Shown: positions 40,727 to 50,370, counted from the first letter of the stretch. The stretch is DNA of 64,000 nt from Cytobacillus purgationiresistens (GCF_030813235.1 NZ_JAUSUB010000006.1:1-64000); one strand, 5' to 3'. The notes: generated by a model from the letters alone, not told the origin. A program made the numbers and translations.

Positions 40727-42269
40727 TTATACCATCCCTCTTTATTGTTTGTGTCATTTTTTTACCTTGCCAACCTGCCTGTTCTTTAGGGTAATCTGTA
40801 CGATAATGACCGCCCCTGCTTTCAGTCCTCATCAGTGCAGCGTTTGTGATGAGACCGGCAGTAATCATCATGAAATAAGTTTGAGTATCTTTAATCGAAA
40901 GACCATCCAAGGACAGAAATGGATTCATCTCATATTGACGCAACCATTTCTGTTGTTGTAACAACCCTTCCTCTGTTCGGACAATACCTACTAAATCCAT
41001 CATTCTTTCCTTGATTTCTGTGATGGTAGGACAAAATAATAACTGCCCTGCTTCTGCTTGTAGCTGGATCACTCTATCCTGGATACCTTTTGCTGATTGC
41101 ACCTGACGATTCAAATAATCTGCCAACTGCCTTCCAAAGAACAGCCCCTCTAATAATGAATTACTAGCTAGTCGATTTGCACCGTGAACCCCAGTGCAGG
41201 CTACTTCCCCAATAGCATATAACCCTTCAATATTTGTCCGTCCCTGCATATCTGAACGAATGCCGCCCATTAAAAAATGGCTGCCAGGAACGACAGGAAT
41301 AAGCTTACTATTTAAATTCACACCGTTTTTCTCACATAGCTGAGCGATGGTCGGAAAACGCCTGCGGAAATGCTTTACTTTTGAGATATCTAAATAAATT
41401 TGTTTTTCTTGTTTTAAATAACTATAAATCGTTTGCGAAACAATATGACGCGGTGCCAAATCTTTCAAACGATGAATGCCATCCATAATGCTCTGGCCAT
41501 CATCTGTAACAAGAAATCCACCTTCACCTCTGACAGCTTCTGAAACAAGCCCTCTCGTTTTCCCGCCGATATAAAGTAATGTGGGATGAAATTGAATAAA
41601 TTCCATGTCTGTGAGCTCTGCTCCCGCTCTATAAGCAAGTGCAATGCCATCACCGCATACAGTGTCTTCATTGGATGTATAGCTGTAAAGCTGGCCACAT
41701 CCCCCTGTAGCTAAGACAACATGGTCTGCCAGCATCATTTCAATCTTGCCCTCAGCGGTCTTTGCCTTTATTCCATAGCAGCATTTATTTATCTCATCAA
41801 CTAAAAGTTCGTAAACAAATAGATTTTCAATCATTTCAAGATTACTTGGCATATCTGCTGTAAGAAACTCCATCACATGTTTACCTGTTGCATCTCCACC
41901 GCAATGAACAATCCTATTTTCAGAATGAGCACCTTCTAATCCAAGCAGCAATCGACCTTCAGAATCGCGATCAAATTCACAGCCATCTACTATCAGCTCA
42001 TGAATAAGAGAAGGAGCTGCACGGGTAATAGCTTCGACCACAGCAGAGTCATTATGGTACCTTCCTGCCTCGAGCGTATCGTTATAATGCTTGAGAGGAA
42101 TGTCGCGTTTATTGATGGCAGCTGCGATACCACCTTGTGCTAATGAAGAATTACTCGTTGATACCGTTGACTTTGTGAGAATAATCACATTCATATCATG
42201 ACGAAGCCTTTTCGCTAATTGCATAGCTGCAATACCGCTGCCAATAATTATTACATTTGCCTGCTTCAT
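40695..42269 (-). CDS. nadB: L-aspartate oxidase
   Basis: A 524-residue flavoenzyme oxidising L-aspartate to iminoaspartate. An FAD-binding GxGxAA motif (IIGSGIAAMQLAKRL) lies near 7-21, with SLAQGGIAAA near 42 and the catalytic-domain motif MEFIQFHPTLLY near 225. HFLMGGIRSDMQGRTN and GEVACTGVHGANRLASNSLLEG follow. First gene of nadBCA, divergent from nifS-niaR. Confidence 0.97.
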   Translation of the reverse strand: MKQANVIIIGSGIAAMQLAKRLRHDMNVIILTKSTVSTSNSSLAQGGIAAAINKRDIPLKHYNDTLEAGRYHNDSAVVEAITRAAPSLIHELIVDGCEFDRDSEGRLLLGLEGAHSENRIVHCGGDATGKHVMEFLTADMPSNLEMIENLFVYELLVDEINKCCYGIKAKTAEGKIEMMLADHVVLATGGCGQLYSYTSNEDTVCGDGIALAYRAGAELTDMEFIQFHPTLLYIGGKTRGLVSEAVRGEGGFLVTDDGQSIMDGIHRLKDLAPRHIVSQTIYSYLKQEKQIYLDISKVKHFRRRFPTIAQLCEKNGVNLNSKLIPVVPGSHFLMGGIRSDMQGRTNIEGLYAIGEVACTGVHGANRLASNSLLEGLFFGRQLADYLNRQVQSAKGIQDRVIQLQAEAGQLLFCPTITEIKERMMDLVGIVRTEEGLLQQQKWLRQYEMNPFLSLDGLSIKDTQTYFMMITAGLITNAALMRTESRGGHYRTDYPKEQAGWQGKKMTQTIKRDGINEQIKIATST

Positions 42270-42373
42270 TTTTCCCCTCCTGAAAGATCAGCTCTTTCAT
42301 TTTGTTTGACTAAAGCATGGTCTTATTCTTTTAGGGCGTTTTCCAAAAAAACACAACACATAAAATTAACAAC

Positions 42374-42383
42374 TGTCTTGACA
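42374..42383. promoter_or_regulatory. Candidate NiaR operator in the nadB-nifS divergent region
   Basis: The 240-bp region between nadB and nifS contains the palindrome TGTCTTGACA, whose right half overlaps a possible -35 box TTGACA (42379-42384) for nifS. Related half-sites (CTTATGACAAG near 42407, TTGACAATC near 42437) follow. NiaR is encoded two genes away and represses nad genes when nicotinate is present. Assigning the palindrome to NiaR is inference. Confidence 0.5.
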
Positions 42384-42510
42384 CCTATATTTACATAGAT
42401 TTAAACTTATGACAAGTATTTTTATAGATTTATTGTATTGACAATCTAACAAGTGACCCCCACCCAGTTAACAGCCCTTGGTATATAGACGATTCATTAG
42501 GAGTGTAAGT

Positions 42511-43650
42511 ATGAAATATTTTGATTATGCCGCCTCTACTCCATTAGATGAGGAAGCAGCACAGGTTTTTGTTAAGGCATCAACTGAATACTATGGTAAT
42601 TCAAACAGCTTGCATGATTTCGGCGGGCAGGCAAACGAGCTTCTTAATCATTGCCGCCAAGAAATGGCCGACTTACTTGCTGTTCAGGAAACTGGCATTT
42701 ATTTCACGAGCGGGGGAACAGAAAGCAATTTTCTTGCGATTCGTGCACTGCTCACTTCAGCCTTTAAAACTGGCAAGCATATTATTACTAGCATTGCCGA
42801 GCATTCCTCGGTTATCTCGGTTTTCCAACAGCTAGAAGAAGAAGGCTACGAAACAACCTATCTGCCGTTTAACGAAAACGGGGTTATTAATTTGGAACAA
42901 TTTAATAAGGCATTGAAAGAGGAGACTGTTCTGGTTGCAATCCAACATGGCAATTCGGAAATCGGGACTTTACAGCCCATTCTTGAAATCAGTAAAATTT
43001 GCAAACGGAATAATATCCTCCTTCACAGTGATTGTGTGCATACCTTTGGAAAAATGGATCTCAAGCCGATCGCAAAAGCTGTTGATAGTCTTGCCATATC
43101 CGGTCATAAATTTTATGGTCCTAAAGGTTCTGGTCTCGCCTATATCAATCCGCAGCTCAATTGGCTCTCTTTTTTTCCGGGAACAGTCCATGAAAAGGGA
43201 TTTAGACCAGGGACCGTCAATTTGCCCGCCGTTGCAAGTATGACGGTAGCGGCACAGAAAGCGTATAATGAACTGCAAATGAATCATCAGCATGATCTAT
43301 CCGTTCGATCTGCCTTTCTGCGAGGGCTGGCACCAATCATGTCACATTGCATCATATATGATGCTCTTAACGAAGATCAGCTTCCATCAACAGTTGGACT
43401 AAGAATGAAAGGAATAGAGGGTCAATATGTGATGCTGGAATGCAATCGCCGCGGTTTTGCCATCTCAACTGGCAGCGCTTGTCAATCAGATATGCATGCG
43501 CCATCAAAAACGATGAAAGCTATGGATGTTAAGCTGAAAGAAGCGAAAGAATTTATTAGGATTTCTTTCGGAAGATCAACAACAGTAAACGATGCAACTG
43601 AATTGGCAGCAGCTCTTACTACGATTATTAAACAAACTTTAAATCAGTAA
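42511..43650 (+). CDS. nifS: Cysteine desulfurase (NadA-associated NifS/IscS)
   Basis: A 379-residue PLP enzyme of the NifS class. YFDYAASTPLD begins it, the PLP-lysine is in SGHKFYGPKGSGL near 200, and the active Cys in STGSACQSDMH near 325. In B. subtilis this copy supplies sulfur for the NadA iron-sulfur cluster. ATG at 42511 follows TTAGGAGTG. It is divergent from nadBCA and followed by niaR. Confidence 0.95.
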   Translation: MKYFDYAASTPLDEEAAQVFVKASTEYYGNSNSLHDFGGQANELLNHCRQEMADLLAVQETGIYFTSGGTESNFLAIRALLTSAFKTGKHIITSIAEHSSVISVFQQLEEEGYETTYLPFNENGVINLEQFNKALKEETVLVAIQHGNSEIGTLQPILEISKICKRNNILLHSDCVHTFGKMDLKPIAKAVDSLAISGHKFYGPKGSGLAYINPQLNWLSFFPGTVHEKGFRPGTVNLPAVASMTVAAQKAYNELQMNHQHDLSVRSAFLRGLAPIMSHCIIYDALNEDQLPSTVGLRMKGIEGQYVMLECNRRGFAISTGSACQSDMHAPSKTMKAMDVKLKEAKEFIRISFGRSTTVNDATELAAALTTIIKQTLNQ

Positions 43651-43711
43651 TTACTTTCTTTTTAACTTTCCGTTATGCTAAAATTATTGATTATTATGTA
43701 GGGGGTACCGC

Positions 43712-44248
43712 ATGAGCGACCAAAAGAAAATCTTCGGAGAGGAAAGAAGAGAATTATTACTCCAAATTTTAAAGGAAAGTGACCAACCGGTTACCGGAAG
43801 CGAACTGGCTGCAAAAGCAAATGTAAGCAGACAAGTAATTGTCGGTGACATTACTTTACTGAAGGCTAGAAGTGAGCCAATTATCGCCACAAGTCAAGGA
43901 TATATACGGCTAAACCAGGCATCTCCCGTTCCTGTAGCTATCCGAACCATAGCAAGCTATCATCCGCCTGATCGAACAGAGGAGGAGCTTAACTTGCTCG
44001 TTGACTACGGTGTAACTGTCAAGGATGTCACAATTGAGCACCCAGTCTACGGTGACTTGACAGCCTCCATTATGGTTTCAAATAGAAAAGAAGTGAAGCA
44101 TTTTATGGACAAGATTCATTCAACAGGTTCCGCTTACTTGTCTGAACTAACAGGCGGAATCCATCTTCATACCATCTCCGCTTCACATGAACGTAAATTG
44201 GATGAAGCTGAACAAGCATTGAAGGAAAAAGGCTTTCTTGTTGAATAA
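43712..44248 (+). CDS. niaR: Transcriptional repressor NiaR (YrxA)
   Basis: A 178-residue nicotinate-responsive repressor of NAD synthesis. The N-terminal winged helix-turn-helix (about 8-65, with TGSELAAKANVSRQVIVGDI) precedes the 3H domain, whose metal/nicotinate histidines include those in TIEHPVYGDL and GGIHLHTI. ATG after AGGGGG. Second gene of the nifS-niaR unit and presumed autoregulator through the shared divergent region. Confidence 0.95.
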   Translation: MSDQKKIFGEERRELLLQILKESDQPVTGSELAAKANVSRQVIVGDITLLKARSEPIIATSQGYIRLNQASPVPVAIRTIASYHPPDRTEEELNLLVDYGVTVKDVTIEHPVYGDLTASIMVSNRKEVKHFMDKIHSTGSAYLSELTGGIHLHTISASHERKLDEAEQALKEKGFLVE

Positions 44249-44252
44249 TATT

Positions 44253-44290
44253 ATTGCCATCCACCTGAAAGTTCGGGTGGCTTTTTTGGT
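44253..44290 (+). terminator. Terminator after niaR
   Basis: GCCATCCACC / GGGTGGC hairpin with a run of six T, directly after the niaR stop. Confidence 0.85.
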
Positions 44291-44327
44291 GATTGGAGGA
44301 TGTAAACGCGGAATACTTGGATGTTGT

Positions 44328-44975
44328 TTGGCTTCTTTCTACCTTCTCAGCCGATTTTGATCTGTGGTTGGGATTATTATCGCTTTTTTTCTACCTTCTC
44401 AGTCGATTTTGATCTGAGGTTGGGATTATTATCGCTTTTTTTCTACCTTCTCGGTCGATTTTGATCTGAGGTTGGGATTATTATCGCTTTTTTTCTACCT
44501 TCTCAGCCGATTTTGATCTGTGGTTGGGATTATTATCGCTTTTTTTCTACCTTCTCAGTTGATTTTGATCTGAGGTTGGGGTTATTATCGCTTTTTTTCT
44601 ACCTTCTCAGCCGATTTTGATCTGTGGTTGGGATTATTATCGTTTTTTTTCTACCTTCTCAGCCGATTTTGATCTGTGGTTGGGATTATTATCGCTTTTT
44701 TTCTACCTTCTCAGCCGATTTTGATCTGAGGTTGGGATTATTATCGCTTTTTTTCTACCTTCTCAGCAGATTTTGATCTGAGGTTGGGATTATTATCGCT
44801 TTTTTTCTACCTTCTCGGTCGATTTTGATCTGAGGTTGGGGTTATTATCGTTTTTTTTCTACCTTCTCAGTCGATTTTGATCTGAGGTTGGGATTATTAT
44901 CGCTTTTTTTCTACCTTCTCAGTCGATTTTGATCTGGGTTGGGGTTATTATCGCTTTTTTTCTACCTTCTCCCTC
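44328..44975. repeat. 52-bp tandem repeat array, about twelve copies
   Basis: Units start with ACCTTCTC at 44341 and every 52 bp to 44913, with a last start at 44964. Each reads roughly ACCTTCTC, a GATTTTGATCTG block, GGTTGGGATTATTATCG and seven to eight T. Copies differ only at a few positions (CAGCC/CAGTC/CGGTC; GTGG/GAGG; GGAT/GGGT). No unique spacers, so not CRISPR; no open frame. It fills the gap between the convergent niaR and pheA genes. Confidence 0.95.
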
Positions 44976-44993
44976 TAACTAGACCTTTGTTTG

Positions 44994-45047
44994 GGATAAA
45001 ACCAAACTCTGGTTACAAAAAGCAGAACAGAGCTTGGTTTTATCATT
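44994..45047 (-). terminator. Terminator after pheA
   Basis: Long arms GATAAAACCAA-CTCTG / CAGAG-TTGGTTTTATC around a loop of about 15 nt, between the 52-bp array and the pheA stop. Confidence 0.8.
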
Positions 45048-45072
45048 GTATTTCCCCTTACCACTTATGTGT

Positions 45073-45945
45073 TCAACTGACTGTTAGACTATCCTTCCCA
45101 AGCTGAAAGGAAGGGTAGCTACCTAAGATATTCACTTTACAGCCCAGTGCTTCAAGCTCGGCTGTAACACCAGGAATTAACACCTCATCCTCCTGCATAT
45201 CAATATCAATAATAAAAAAGTAATTACCTAACCCTGTTTTCATCGGTCTTGATTCTATTTTGGAAAGGTTCAACTTTCTCCAGGCAAACGCGGATAAGAC
45301 TTGATGGAGTGCTCCAGCTCGATCATCAGGCAGAGTCACCATGACACTTGTTTTATGTCCTTTAAACTCTTTTTTCTCTGTTTGCAATGTTTCTGCAGTT
45401 TTTGAAATAACAATAAACCTGGTATGGTTATGGGAAAAATCATGAATATCATTTTTTACAATCTCAAGCCCATACTCCTCAGCAGCAAGAAGGTTGGCAA
45501 TTGCCGCTGCCTTTTCATGCGGATGATCCTGAATGTGCTTAGCAGCCGCAGCGGTCGATGTTGTGTTAACCAGCTGAGCACCTTTAAGACTTGAATGTAA
45601 AAATTTATGGCATTGTGCAATCGCATGTGAATGGCTGTAAACCGATTTTATTTCATTCCATTCATTCACGTTAGCCGGATGAACCATTAAGTGCTGGCGA
45701 ATGGGTGCAGTCACTTCACCTACAATCGGGAACATGGCTTCATGAATTAAGTAGTCCAAGGTAATATTTACGGACCCCTCTAATGCGTTCTCTATCGGTA
45801 CAACGGCCAAATCAATTGCCTCTTCTGCCAGCGCATCGAAGCAAGCAGGGATTGTTGGAAAAGGGATGGCGGTACCCCCTGGAAACAGTCCGCGAACCGC
45901 AATATCTGTAAATGTCGCCTTTGGACCTAAGAATCCAATTTTCAT
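45073..45945 (-). CDS. pheA: Prephenate dehydratase
   Basis: A 290-residue enzyme converting prephenate to phenylpyruvate in phenylalanine synthesis. The periplasmic-binding-protein-like catalytic domain (about 1-180) ends in HTRFIVIS, with the catalytic Thr. The C-terminal ACT domain has GALHQVLSAFAWRKLNLSKIESRP, the phenylalanine feedback site. It lies 136 bp after pheB. Confidence 0.97.
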   Translation of the reverse strand: MKIGFLGPKATFTDIAVRGLFPGGTAIPFPTIPACFDALAEEAIDLAVVPIENALEGSVNITLDYLIHEAMFPIVGEVTAPIRQHLMVHPANVNEWNEIKSVYSHSHAIAQCHKFLHSSLKGAQLVNTTSTAAAAKHIQDHPHEKAAAIANLLAAEEYGLEIVKNDIHDFSHNHTRFIVISKTAETLQTEKKEFKGHKTSVMVTLPDDRAGALHQVLSAFAWRKLNLSKIESRPMKTGLGNYFFIIDIDMQEDEVLIPGVTAELEALGCKVNILGSYPSFQLGKDSLTVS

Positions 45946-46081
45946 AGTCAGTCTACTCCTCTCCAGAACTGCTCACTCTTTGGAACTATTTTTGAAAAAA
46001 TAAGAAAACTCATAATAGTACTTTATCACTTTACAACAATCATGTAAAAACAAAAAATGGGAGCTTAGCTCAGGAACGTTA

Positions 46082-46537
46082 TTACGCCCCTGAACCAAGC
46101 ACCTCCACTTTGTCCACGAATTCCAATTTACGCAAATTCGTTAATAAATCATCTATGTCGACTGCCATATCTGCCACATTGAGTGAGAGTGTCACATTCG
46201 CTCTGCCTAGTAACGGAATGGTCTGATGAATCGTTAAAACATTACAGCCAGATGATGCAACTACACCCAGTAGCTGCGATAAAGTTCCTGAACGATCCTC
46301 AAGGTGAAAAAACAATGAAATAATTCGTTCCTTCACAACTGTATGGAAAGGAAAAACAGTATCTCGATATTTATAAAATGCACTGCGGCTTAAATCTACC
46401 TTCTGTACCGCATCCCATACCGATTCAGCTTTTCCTCGCTCAATCATTTCCTTCGCATCCAAGGTTTTTTTCATTGCTTCAGGCAAAACGTCTTCACGCA
46501 CTAAAAAAAACTTTTTATCAGATTTATCTTGTTTCAT
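46082..46537 (-). CDS. pheB: ACT-domain protein PheB
   Basis: A 151-residue protein of the UPF0735/PheB family: an N-terminal helical DNA-binding-like region ([20 protein letters not shown] and [13 protein letters not shown]) and a C-terminal ACT domain ([31 protein letters not shown]). It is in the obg-pheB-pheA order of Bacillus. Its role is thought to be linked to phenylalanine metabolism but is not defined. Confidence 0.92.
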   Translation of the reverse strand: MKQDKSDKKFFLVREDVLPEAMKKTLDAKEMIERGKAESVWDAVQKVDLSRSAFYKYRDTVFPFHTVVKERIISLFFHLEDRSGTLSQLLGVVASSGCNVLTIHQTIPLLGRANVTLSLNVADMAVDIDDLLTNLRKLEFVDKVEVLGSGA

Positions 46538-46563
46538 ACATTCACCTCATCGCCTAGAAAAGG

Positions 46564-47853
46564 TTAATCAATAAACTCAAATTCATAGTCCATTAATTTT
46601 ACTGTATCTCCATCTTTTGCTCCTTTTTCGCGAAGGGCATCATCTACACCCATACCTCTAAGCTGTCTTGCAAAACGGCGTACAGATTCATCTCTAGTGA
46701 AATCTGTCATTTTGAATAGCTTTTCAATTGCATCACCAGATACAATGAACGTACCTGCTGGATCACGCTTAACAGCAAATTCTACTTGTTCTGCTTCATG
46801 CTTATAAAGAACGCGATGGACTCCTGTATCCTCTTCTTCATGAGAAAGCGGGAACTCAGGCGTTTCACTCACTTTATCCGCAATAGCAAATAATAGCTCT
46901 CTTAATCCACTGCGGGTAACAGCTGAAATTGGGAAAATTGGATAATCATCTTCAAGCTGTTCTTTAAACCTCTGCAGATTTTCTGCAGCTTCAGGCATAT
47001 CCATTTTATTCGCAACAATGATTTGTGGTCTTTCTGTCAGGCGCAAGTTATATTCCGTCAGCTCATTATTAATGGTTACATAATCAGTATAAGGATCTCT
47101 GCCTTCGATAGCCGACATATCAATTACATGGACAATGACACGTGTTCTTTCAATATGTCTTAAGAATTGATGACCTAAGCCAACACCTGAATGTGCGCCC
47201 TCAATTAGCCCCGGTAGATCTGCCATAACAAAGCTTCTGTTATCTTCTGTTTCTACCATACCTAAATTCGGAACTATCGTTGTAAAATGATATTCTGCAA
47301 TTTTTGGACGTGCAGAGGATACAACTGAAAGCAATGTTGATTTACCTACGCTTGGAAACCCAACAAGACCCACATCAGCAAGAAGCTTCAGTTCCATTAC
47401 AATATCTCTATCCTGACCTGGTTCACCGTGCTCTGACAGCTCAGGAGCCGGATTAGCAGGTGTAGCGAAGCGTGTGTTGCCTCGCCCGCCACGGCCGCCT
47501 TTGGCTATGATAGCCGTTTGTCCATGTTCAGTTAAATCGGCAATAACCTCTTCTGTTTCTGCATCGCTAACAACTGTTCCAGGGGGAACTTTTACAACCA
47601 TGTCCTTTGCATTTCGACCATGCTGGTTTTTAGACATGCCATGCTCTCCACGATCCGCTTTAAAATGCCGCTGATATCGAAAGTCCATTAATGTCCTTAA
47701 ACCTTCATCGACAATAAATACTACATTAGCCCCTTTACCACCGTCTCCGCCGGCCGGGCCCCCTTTTGGTACATATTTTTCTCGGCGAAATGCAACCATT
47801 CCGTTGCCTCCATCGCCGCCTTTTACATATATTTTGACCTGATCAACAAACAT
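46564..47853 (-). CDS. obg: GTPase Obg
   Basis: A 429-residue GTPase linked to ribosome assembly, the general stress response and sporulation onset. The Gly-rich Obg fold (about 1-158) is followed by the G domain (G1 GFPSVGKST near 165, G3 [10 protein letters not shown]4 NKMD) and a C-terminal OCT domain (about 350-429). Strong AGGAGG site. An 8-bp hairpin lies 16-34 nt upstream of that region. Confidence 0.98.
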   Translation of the reverse strand: MFVDQVKIYVKGGDGGNGMVAFRREKYVPKGGPAGGDGGKGANVVFIVDEGLRTLMDFRYQRHFKADRGEHGMSKNQHGRNAKDMVVKVPPGTVVSDAETEEVIADLTEHGQTAIIAKGGRGGRGNTRFATPANPAPELSEHGEPGQDRDIVMELKLLADVGLVGFPSVGKSTLLSVVSSARPKIAEYHFTTIVPNLGMVETEDNRSFVMADLPGLIEGAHSGVGLGHQFLRHIERTRVIVHVIDMSAIEGRDPYTDYVTINNELTEYNLRLTERPQIIVANKMDMPEAAENLQRFKEQLEDDYPIFPISAVTRSGLRELLFAIADKVSETPEFPLSHEEEDTGVHRVLYKHEAEQVEFAVKRDPAGTFIVSGDAIEKLFKMTDFTRDESVRRFARQLRGMGVDDALREKGAKDGDTVKLMDYEFEFID

Positions 47854-47878
47854 ACGATCAATTTCCTCCTATCTTGTA

Positions 47879-47897
47879 AAGCGAACATGGTTCGCTT
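47879..47897 (-). promoter_or_regulatory. Small hairpin in the obg leader
   Basis: Perfect arms AAGCGAAC / GTTCGCTT with a three-base loop just upstream of the obg ribosome binding site. No T run follows, so it is not an ordinary terminator. The centre is like a LexA box but has a 3-bp instead of 4-bp spacer. The rest of 47898-48088 shows nothing I can name. Confidence 0.4.
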
Positions 47898-48088
47898 ATA
47901 GGCAACAAGCTTAAGAAACAGCACCATAAAGGAGTACTGTATCTTTTGGGTTATCCCTCACTTAGGATCTCGAGCCCACAAACCATTTTGCTATACATTT
48001 TCCAGCTTGTCTTTCTTCAGTATATTTACCTCGGAAGGACAATACCTTTATGTACATAAAAAGAATCGTGACTATTTAGTCGCAGACT

Positions 48089-48643
48089 TTACTCCTCAGT
48101 ATTTTCTTCACCATAACGCATGAGCACATCAAAAGAGAGCTCTTGGGTAGTAAATGACTGAAGTGACAGCACTAAATCGGATGGAAAGTCTTCAAAAAAT
48201 GATTCGACATCCTTCTTATGTATTATTATCCCGCTAAAATCAAAAAAGAAACGGACTCCTTGTTTTTGCGGCTCTATTGATACAGATAAATGATTGTCAT
48301 TAAAAGGCTGGATAGCTCTATTAAGAAGGGAGAAAAAAGATTTCGTCCATTCTGCAAGACGGCTGTCGTCCAATCTATCGCATTTATAGCCCTCTAAAAC
48401 ATCATATTCAAGTTGAAACATATGATTTTCCCAATTATATGTAAACAGAAGTGATGCAAATTCAGGGAGATGCAAATTAGAAAGCTTAGCTTCCTGCTGG
48501 GCTTCCACTACAATCTCATCTATTATCTCTTTCGCTCTATCCACTTTGTTAAGAGCTAAGTTGCCTTTGATTAGTTGTATTTTGTTTAGCCAGTCATGCC
48601 GTGCATGACGTAGCACTTCTATGATATCCCAGTCTTTTTCCAT
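48089..48643 (-). CDS. spo0B: Sporulation phosphotransferase Spo0B
   Basis: A 184-residue phosphorelay protein passing phosphate from Spo0F to Spo0A. The N-terminal helical-hairpin dimer domain contains RHDWLN with the phosphorylated His (H16 by alignment of the motif). The C-terminal half is a degenerate kinase-like fold (FFFDFSG). It has a shorter N-terminus than B. subtilis Spo0B. Upstream of obg, the classic spo0B-obg pair. Confidence 0.92.
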   Translation of the reverse strand: MEKDWDIIEVLRHARHDWLNKIQLIKGNLALNKVDRAKEIIDEIVVEAQQEAKLSNLHLPEFASLLFTYNWENHMFQLEYDVLEGYKCDRLDDSRLAEWTKSFFSLLNRAIQPFNDNHLSVSIEPQKQGVRFFFDFSGIIIHKKDVESFFEDFPSDLVLSLQSFTTQELSFDVLMRYGEENTEE

Positions 48644-48939
48644 AATTGACTCCTACACTTCGATTAAGGTTTTTTACGTTACTGCATGCTGTAAGTATAT
48701 CAAAAAAGCATATAGACGTATGTACCTTTACGAAGAAAAGCTTAAATGTTTCTACTAAATCGCATAATTTAGCTAATATAACCAACTGAACCAAGAATAA
48801 AAGCATTTAGAAATTATTCAATTCTGATAAGTTTTCTAATTCTTAGCTGATTGAGGAAGCAATTTGGTATAAACTAGCAACTCGGTAAGCTTATCGCCTG
48901 GGTAAGTTAGATCTGCTTTTCTCTTTAAAGTCCAGCTTA

Positions 48940-49216
48940 TCCCATCGAGATCTTAAGTCACATTGGAACTGAAGAGGCAAAATACACCTTCATTTCCAAT
49001 GTGACTTAAGCTTGTGAGGCCAAGAGGATATTGGTCATGCAGGTGTTGCCACAGGACGTGGCAGGTCTAGCCTGCGCGCCCACCTCCGCATTTCTTTGTC
49101 CAGCTTCACCGCCTAAGACTCGAGGTCTTAAGTCACCTCAGAATTGCAGACAAAGTACGCCTTCATTTCCGAGGCGCCTTTAGCTTGTCGCCCCTGAACA
49201 GTCGCCTCCGCATTTC
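48940..49216. repeat. Two diverged copies of the 126-bp family, inverted
   Basis: Copy A (about 48940-49094) and copy B (about 49099-49216) each begin GTCCAGCTT and end CCTCCGCATTTC. They share CTTAAGTCAC, CCTTCATTTCC and AGCTTGT blocks with the complement of the units at 17563-18060. Both are imperfect hairpins. Copy A contains an additional insert near 49030-49065. No gene is visible in 48644-49266. Confidence 0.82.
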
Positions 49217-49225
49217 ATATAAAAA

Positions 49226-49257
49226 GAAAACTCTAACCATTAATGGTTAGAGTTTTC
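49226..49257 (-). terminator. Terminator after rpmA
   Basis: Perfect palindrome AAAACTCTAACCATT / AATGGTTAGAGTTTT; symmetrical, so possibly bidirectional. Confidence 0.92.
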
Positions 49258-49266
49258 CACTAAATC

Positions 49267-49560
49267 TTATGCTTCTTGAGCTGCAGGGTATACGCTCACT
49301 TGCTTACGGTCACGTCCAAGACGTTCGAATTTAACAACACCGTCCACTTTCGCGAAAAGAGTGTCGTCTCCACCTTTACCCACGTTTACACCTGGATAAA
49401 TTTTAGTTCCGCGTTGACGATATAGGATGGAACCACCAGATACGAATTGACCGTCCGCACGCTTAGCACCTAGGCGCTTAGAGATTGAATCACGGCCGTT
49501 CTTTGTAGAACCTACTCCTTTTTTAGAAGCGAACAACTGAAGATCTAACTTTAATAGCAT
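49267..49560 (-). CDS. rpmA: 50S ribosomal protein L27 (precursor)
   Basis: A 97-residue L27 with the Firmicutes N-terminal extension [10 protein letters not shown] before the mature start ASKKGVGST. The F10-A11 bond is the expected Prp cleavage site; the exposed N-terminus reaches the peptidyl-transferase centre. It starts immediately after prp, whose product processes it. Confidence 0.98.
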   Translation of the reverse strand: MLLKLDLQLFASKKGVGSTKNGRDSISKRLGAKRADGQFVSGGSILYRQRGTKIYPGVNVGKGGDDTLFAKVDGVVKFERLGRDRKQVSVYPAAQEA

Positions 49561-49905
49561 TTATTCCACCTCCTGCTTTTTGAAGGTTATTTTTATATTT
49601 TGTCCATAGCTCTCTTCTATTCCTCGCAATGAAACGACCATTCCTTCTAGCAATAGCTGAATCTTCTCATTTACATCTTCCGCAATCCCATCCGGAATGA
49701 CACATGAGAGAAGACCTGTTTCATCGTGTTCAATGTCTGGAGTGATGCCAGTTAAGGCATGCACTGCATTAATTGCGCCGACTGATACAGCAGATACGCC
49801 TGCACAGACAATATCTTTACCTCTATTTGCAAAGAATGCGTGACCGCTTATTGTGAATGATTGAATGACTCCTGAACTTTTACGATTAATCGTAACTTGA
49901 ATCAT
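49561..49905 (-). CDS. prp: Ribosomal-processing cysteine protease Prp
   Basis: A 114-residue cysteine protease (YsxB) that removes the L27 N-terminal extension. The catalytic dyad is H22 (SGHAFFANRG) and C34 (DIVCAGVSA), at the same numbers as in S. aureus Prp. It lies between rplU and rpmA as in almost all Firmicutes. Confidence 0.96.
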   Translation of the reverse strand: MIQVTINRKSSGVIQSFTISGHAFFANRGKDIVCAGVSAVSVGAINAVHALTGITPDIEHDETGLLSCVIPDGIAEDVNEKIQLLLEGMVVSLRGIEESYGQNIKITFKKQEVE

Positions 49906-49917
49906 CTTAAAACAACC

Positions 49918-50226
49918 TTATGCGTTGATTTTTTCAATAACAACTTTAGTATATGGTTGACGATGACCTTGTTTCTTATGATAATTTTTCTTAGCTTTGT
50001 ATTTGAAAACAGTGATTTTCTTCGCACGGCCTTGTTTTTCAACTTTTGCCGTAACAGTAGCACCTTCAACAACAGGGCTTCCTACTTTTACACTGTCTCC
50101 GCCTACGAATAGAACTTTTTCAAAAGTAACCGCTTCGCCTGCTTCTGCATTAAGTTTTTCGATGTAGATTGTTTGTCCTTCTTCTACACGTACTTGCTTT
50201 CCGCCAGTTTCAATAATTGCGTACAT
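49918..50226 (-). CDS. rplU: 50S ribosomal protein L21
   Basis: A 102-residue ribosomal protein binding 23S rRNA, with [18 protein letters not shown] at the start and [22 protein letters not shown] at the end. ATG at 50226 follows AGAGGAGGTG; the open frame extending 35 codons upstream lies in the leader RNA and is not coding. Confidence 0.98.
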   Translation of the reverse strand: MYAIIETGGKQVRVEEGQTIYIEKLNAEAGEAVTFEKVLFVGGDSVKVGSPVVEGATVTAKVEKQGRAKKITVFKYKAKKNYHKKQGHRQPYTKVVIEKINA

Positions 50227-50333
50227 AACTGCACCTCCTCTAAGACTAAGACTCGCCATCATCAGGCGTTTTGCATAAAGCAAAATCTTATCACCTGTTC
50301 TGTGCGGTTGTAGCATGGGCGCTACAAACATAA
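50227..50333 (-). ncRNA. L21 leader RNA
   Basis: About 107 nt between the promoter and rplU with hairpin-forming sequence: GTAGCGCCCATGCTAC, the block GAACAGGTGATAAGATTTTGC, and GCCTGATGATGGC. Position and the GAACAGGTGA segment fit the Bacillus L21 leader, which is thought to control rplU-prp-rpmA autogenously. Structure not computed. Confidence 0.65.
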
Positions 50334-50340
50334 CATCAAA

Positions 50341-50370
50341 ATATTATCATAAACTATTGAGTAATGTCAA
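50341..50370 (-). promoter_or_regulatory. Promoter of rplU-prp-rpmA
   Basis: TTGACA (50365-50370) and TAATAT (50341-50346), spacing 18, on the minus strand. The -35 box overlaps the last codons of rng. Confidence 0.7.

Noticed and set aside
47879-47897. LexA box upstream of obg
   Set aside because: CGAAC and GTTCG are separated by three bases, not four, and no promoter is placed around it.
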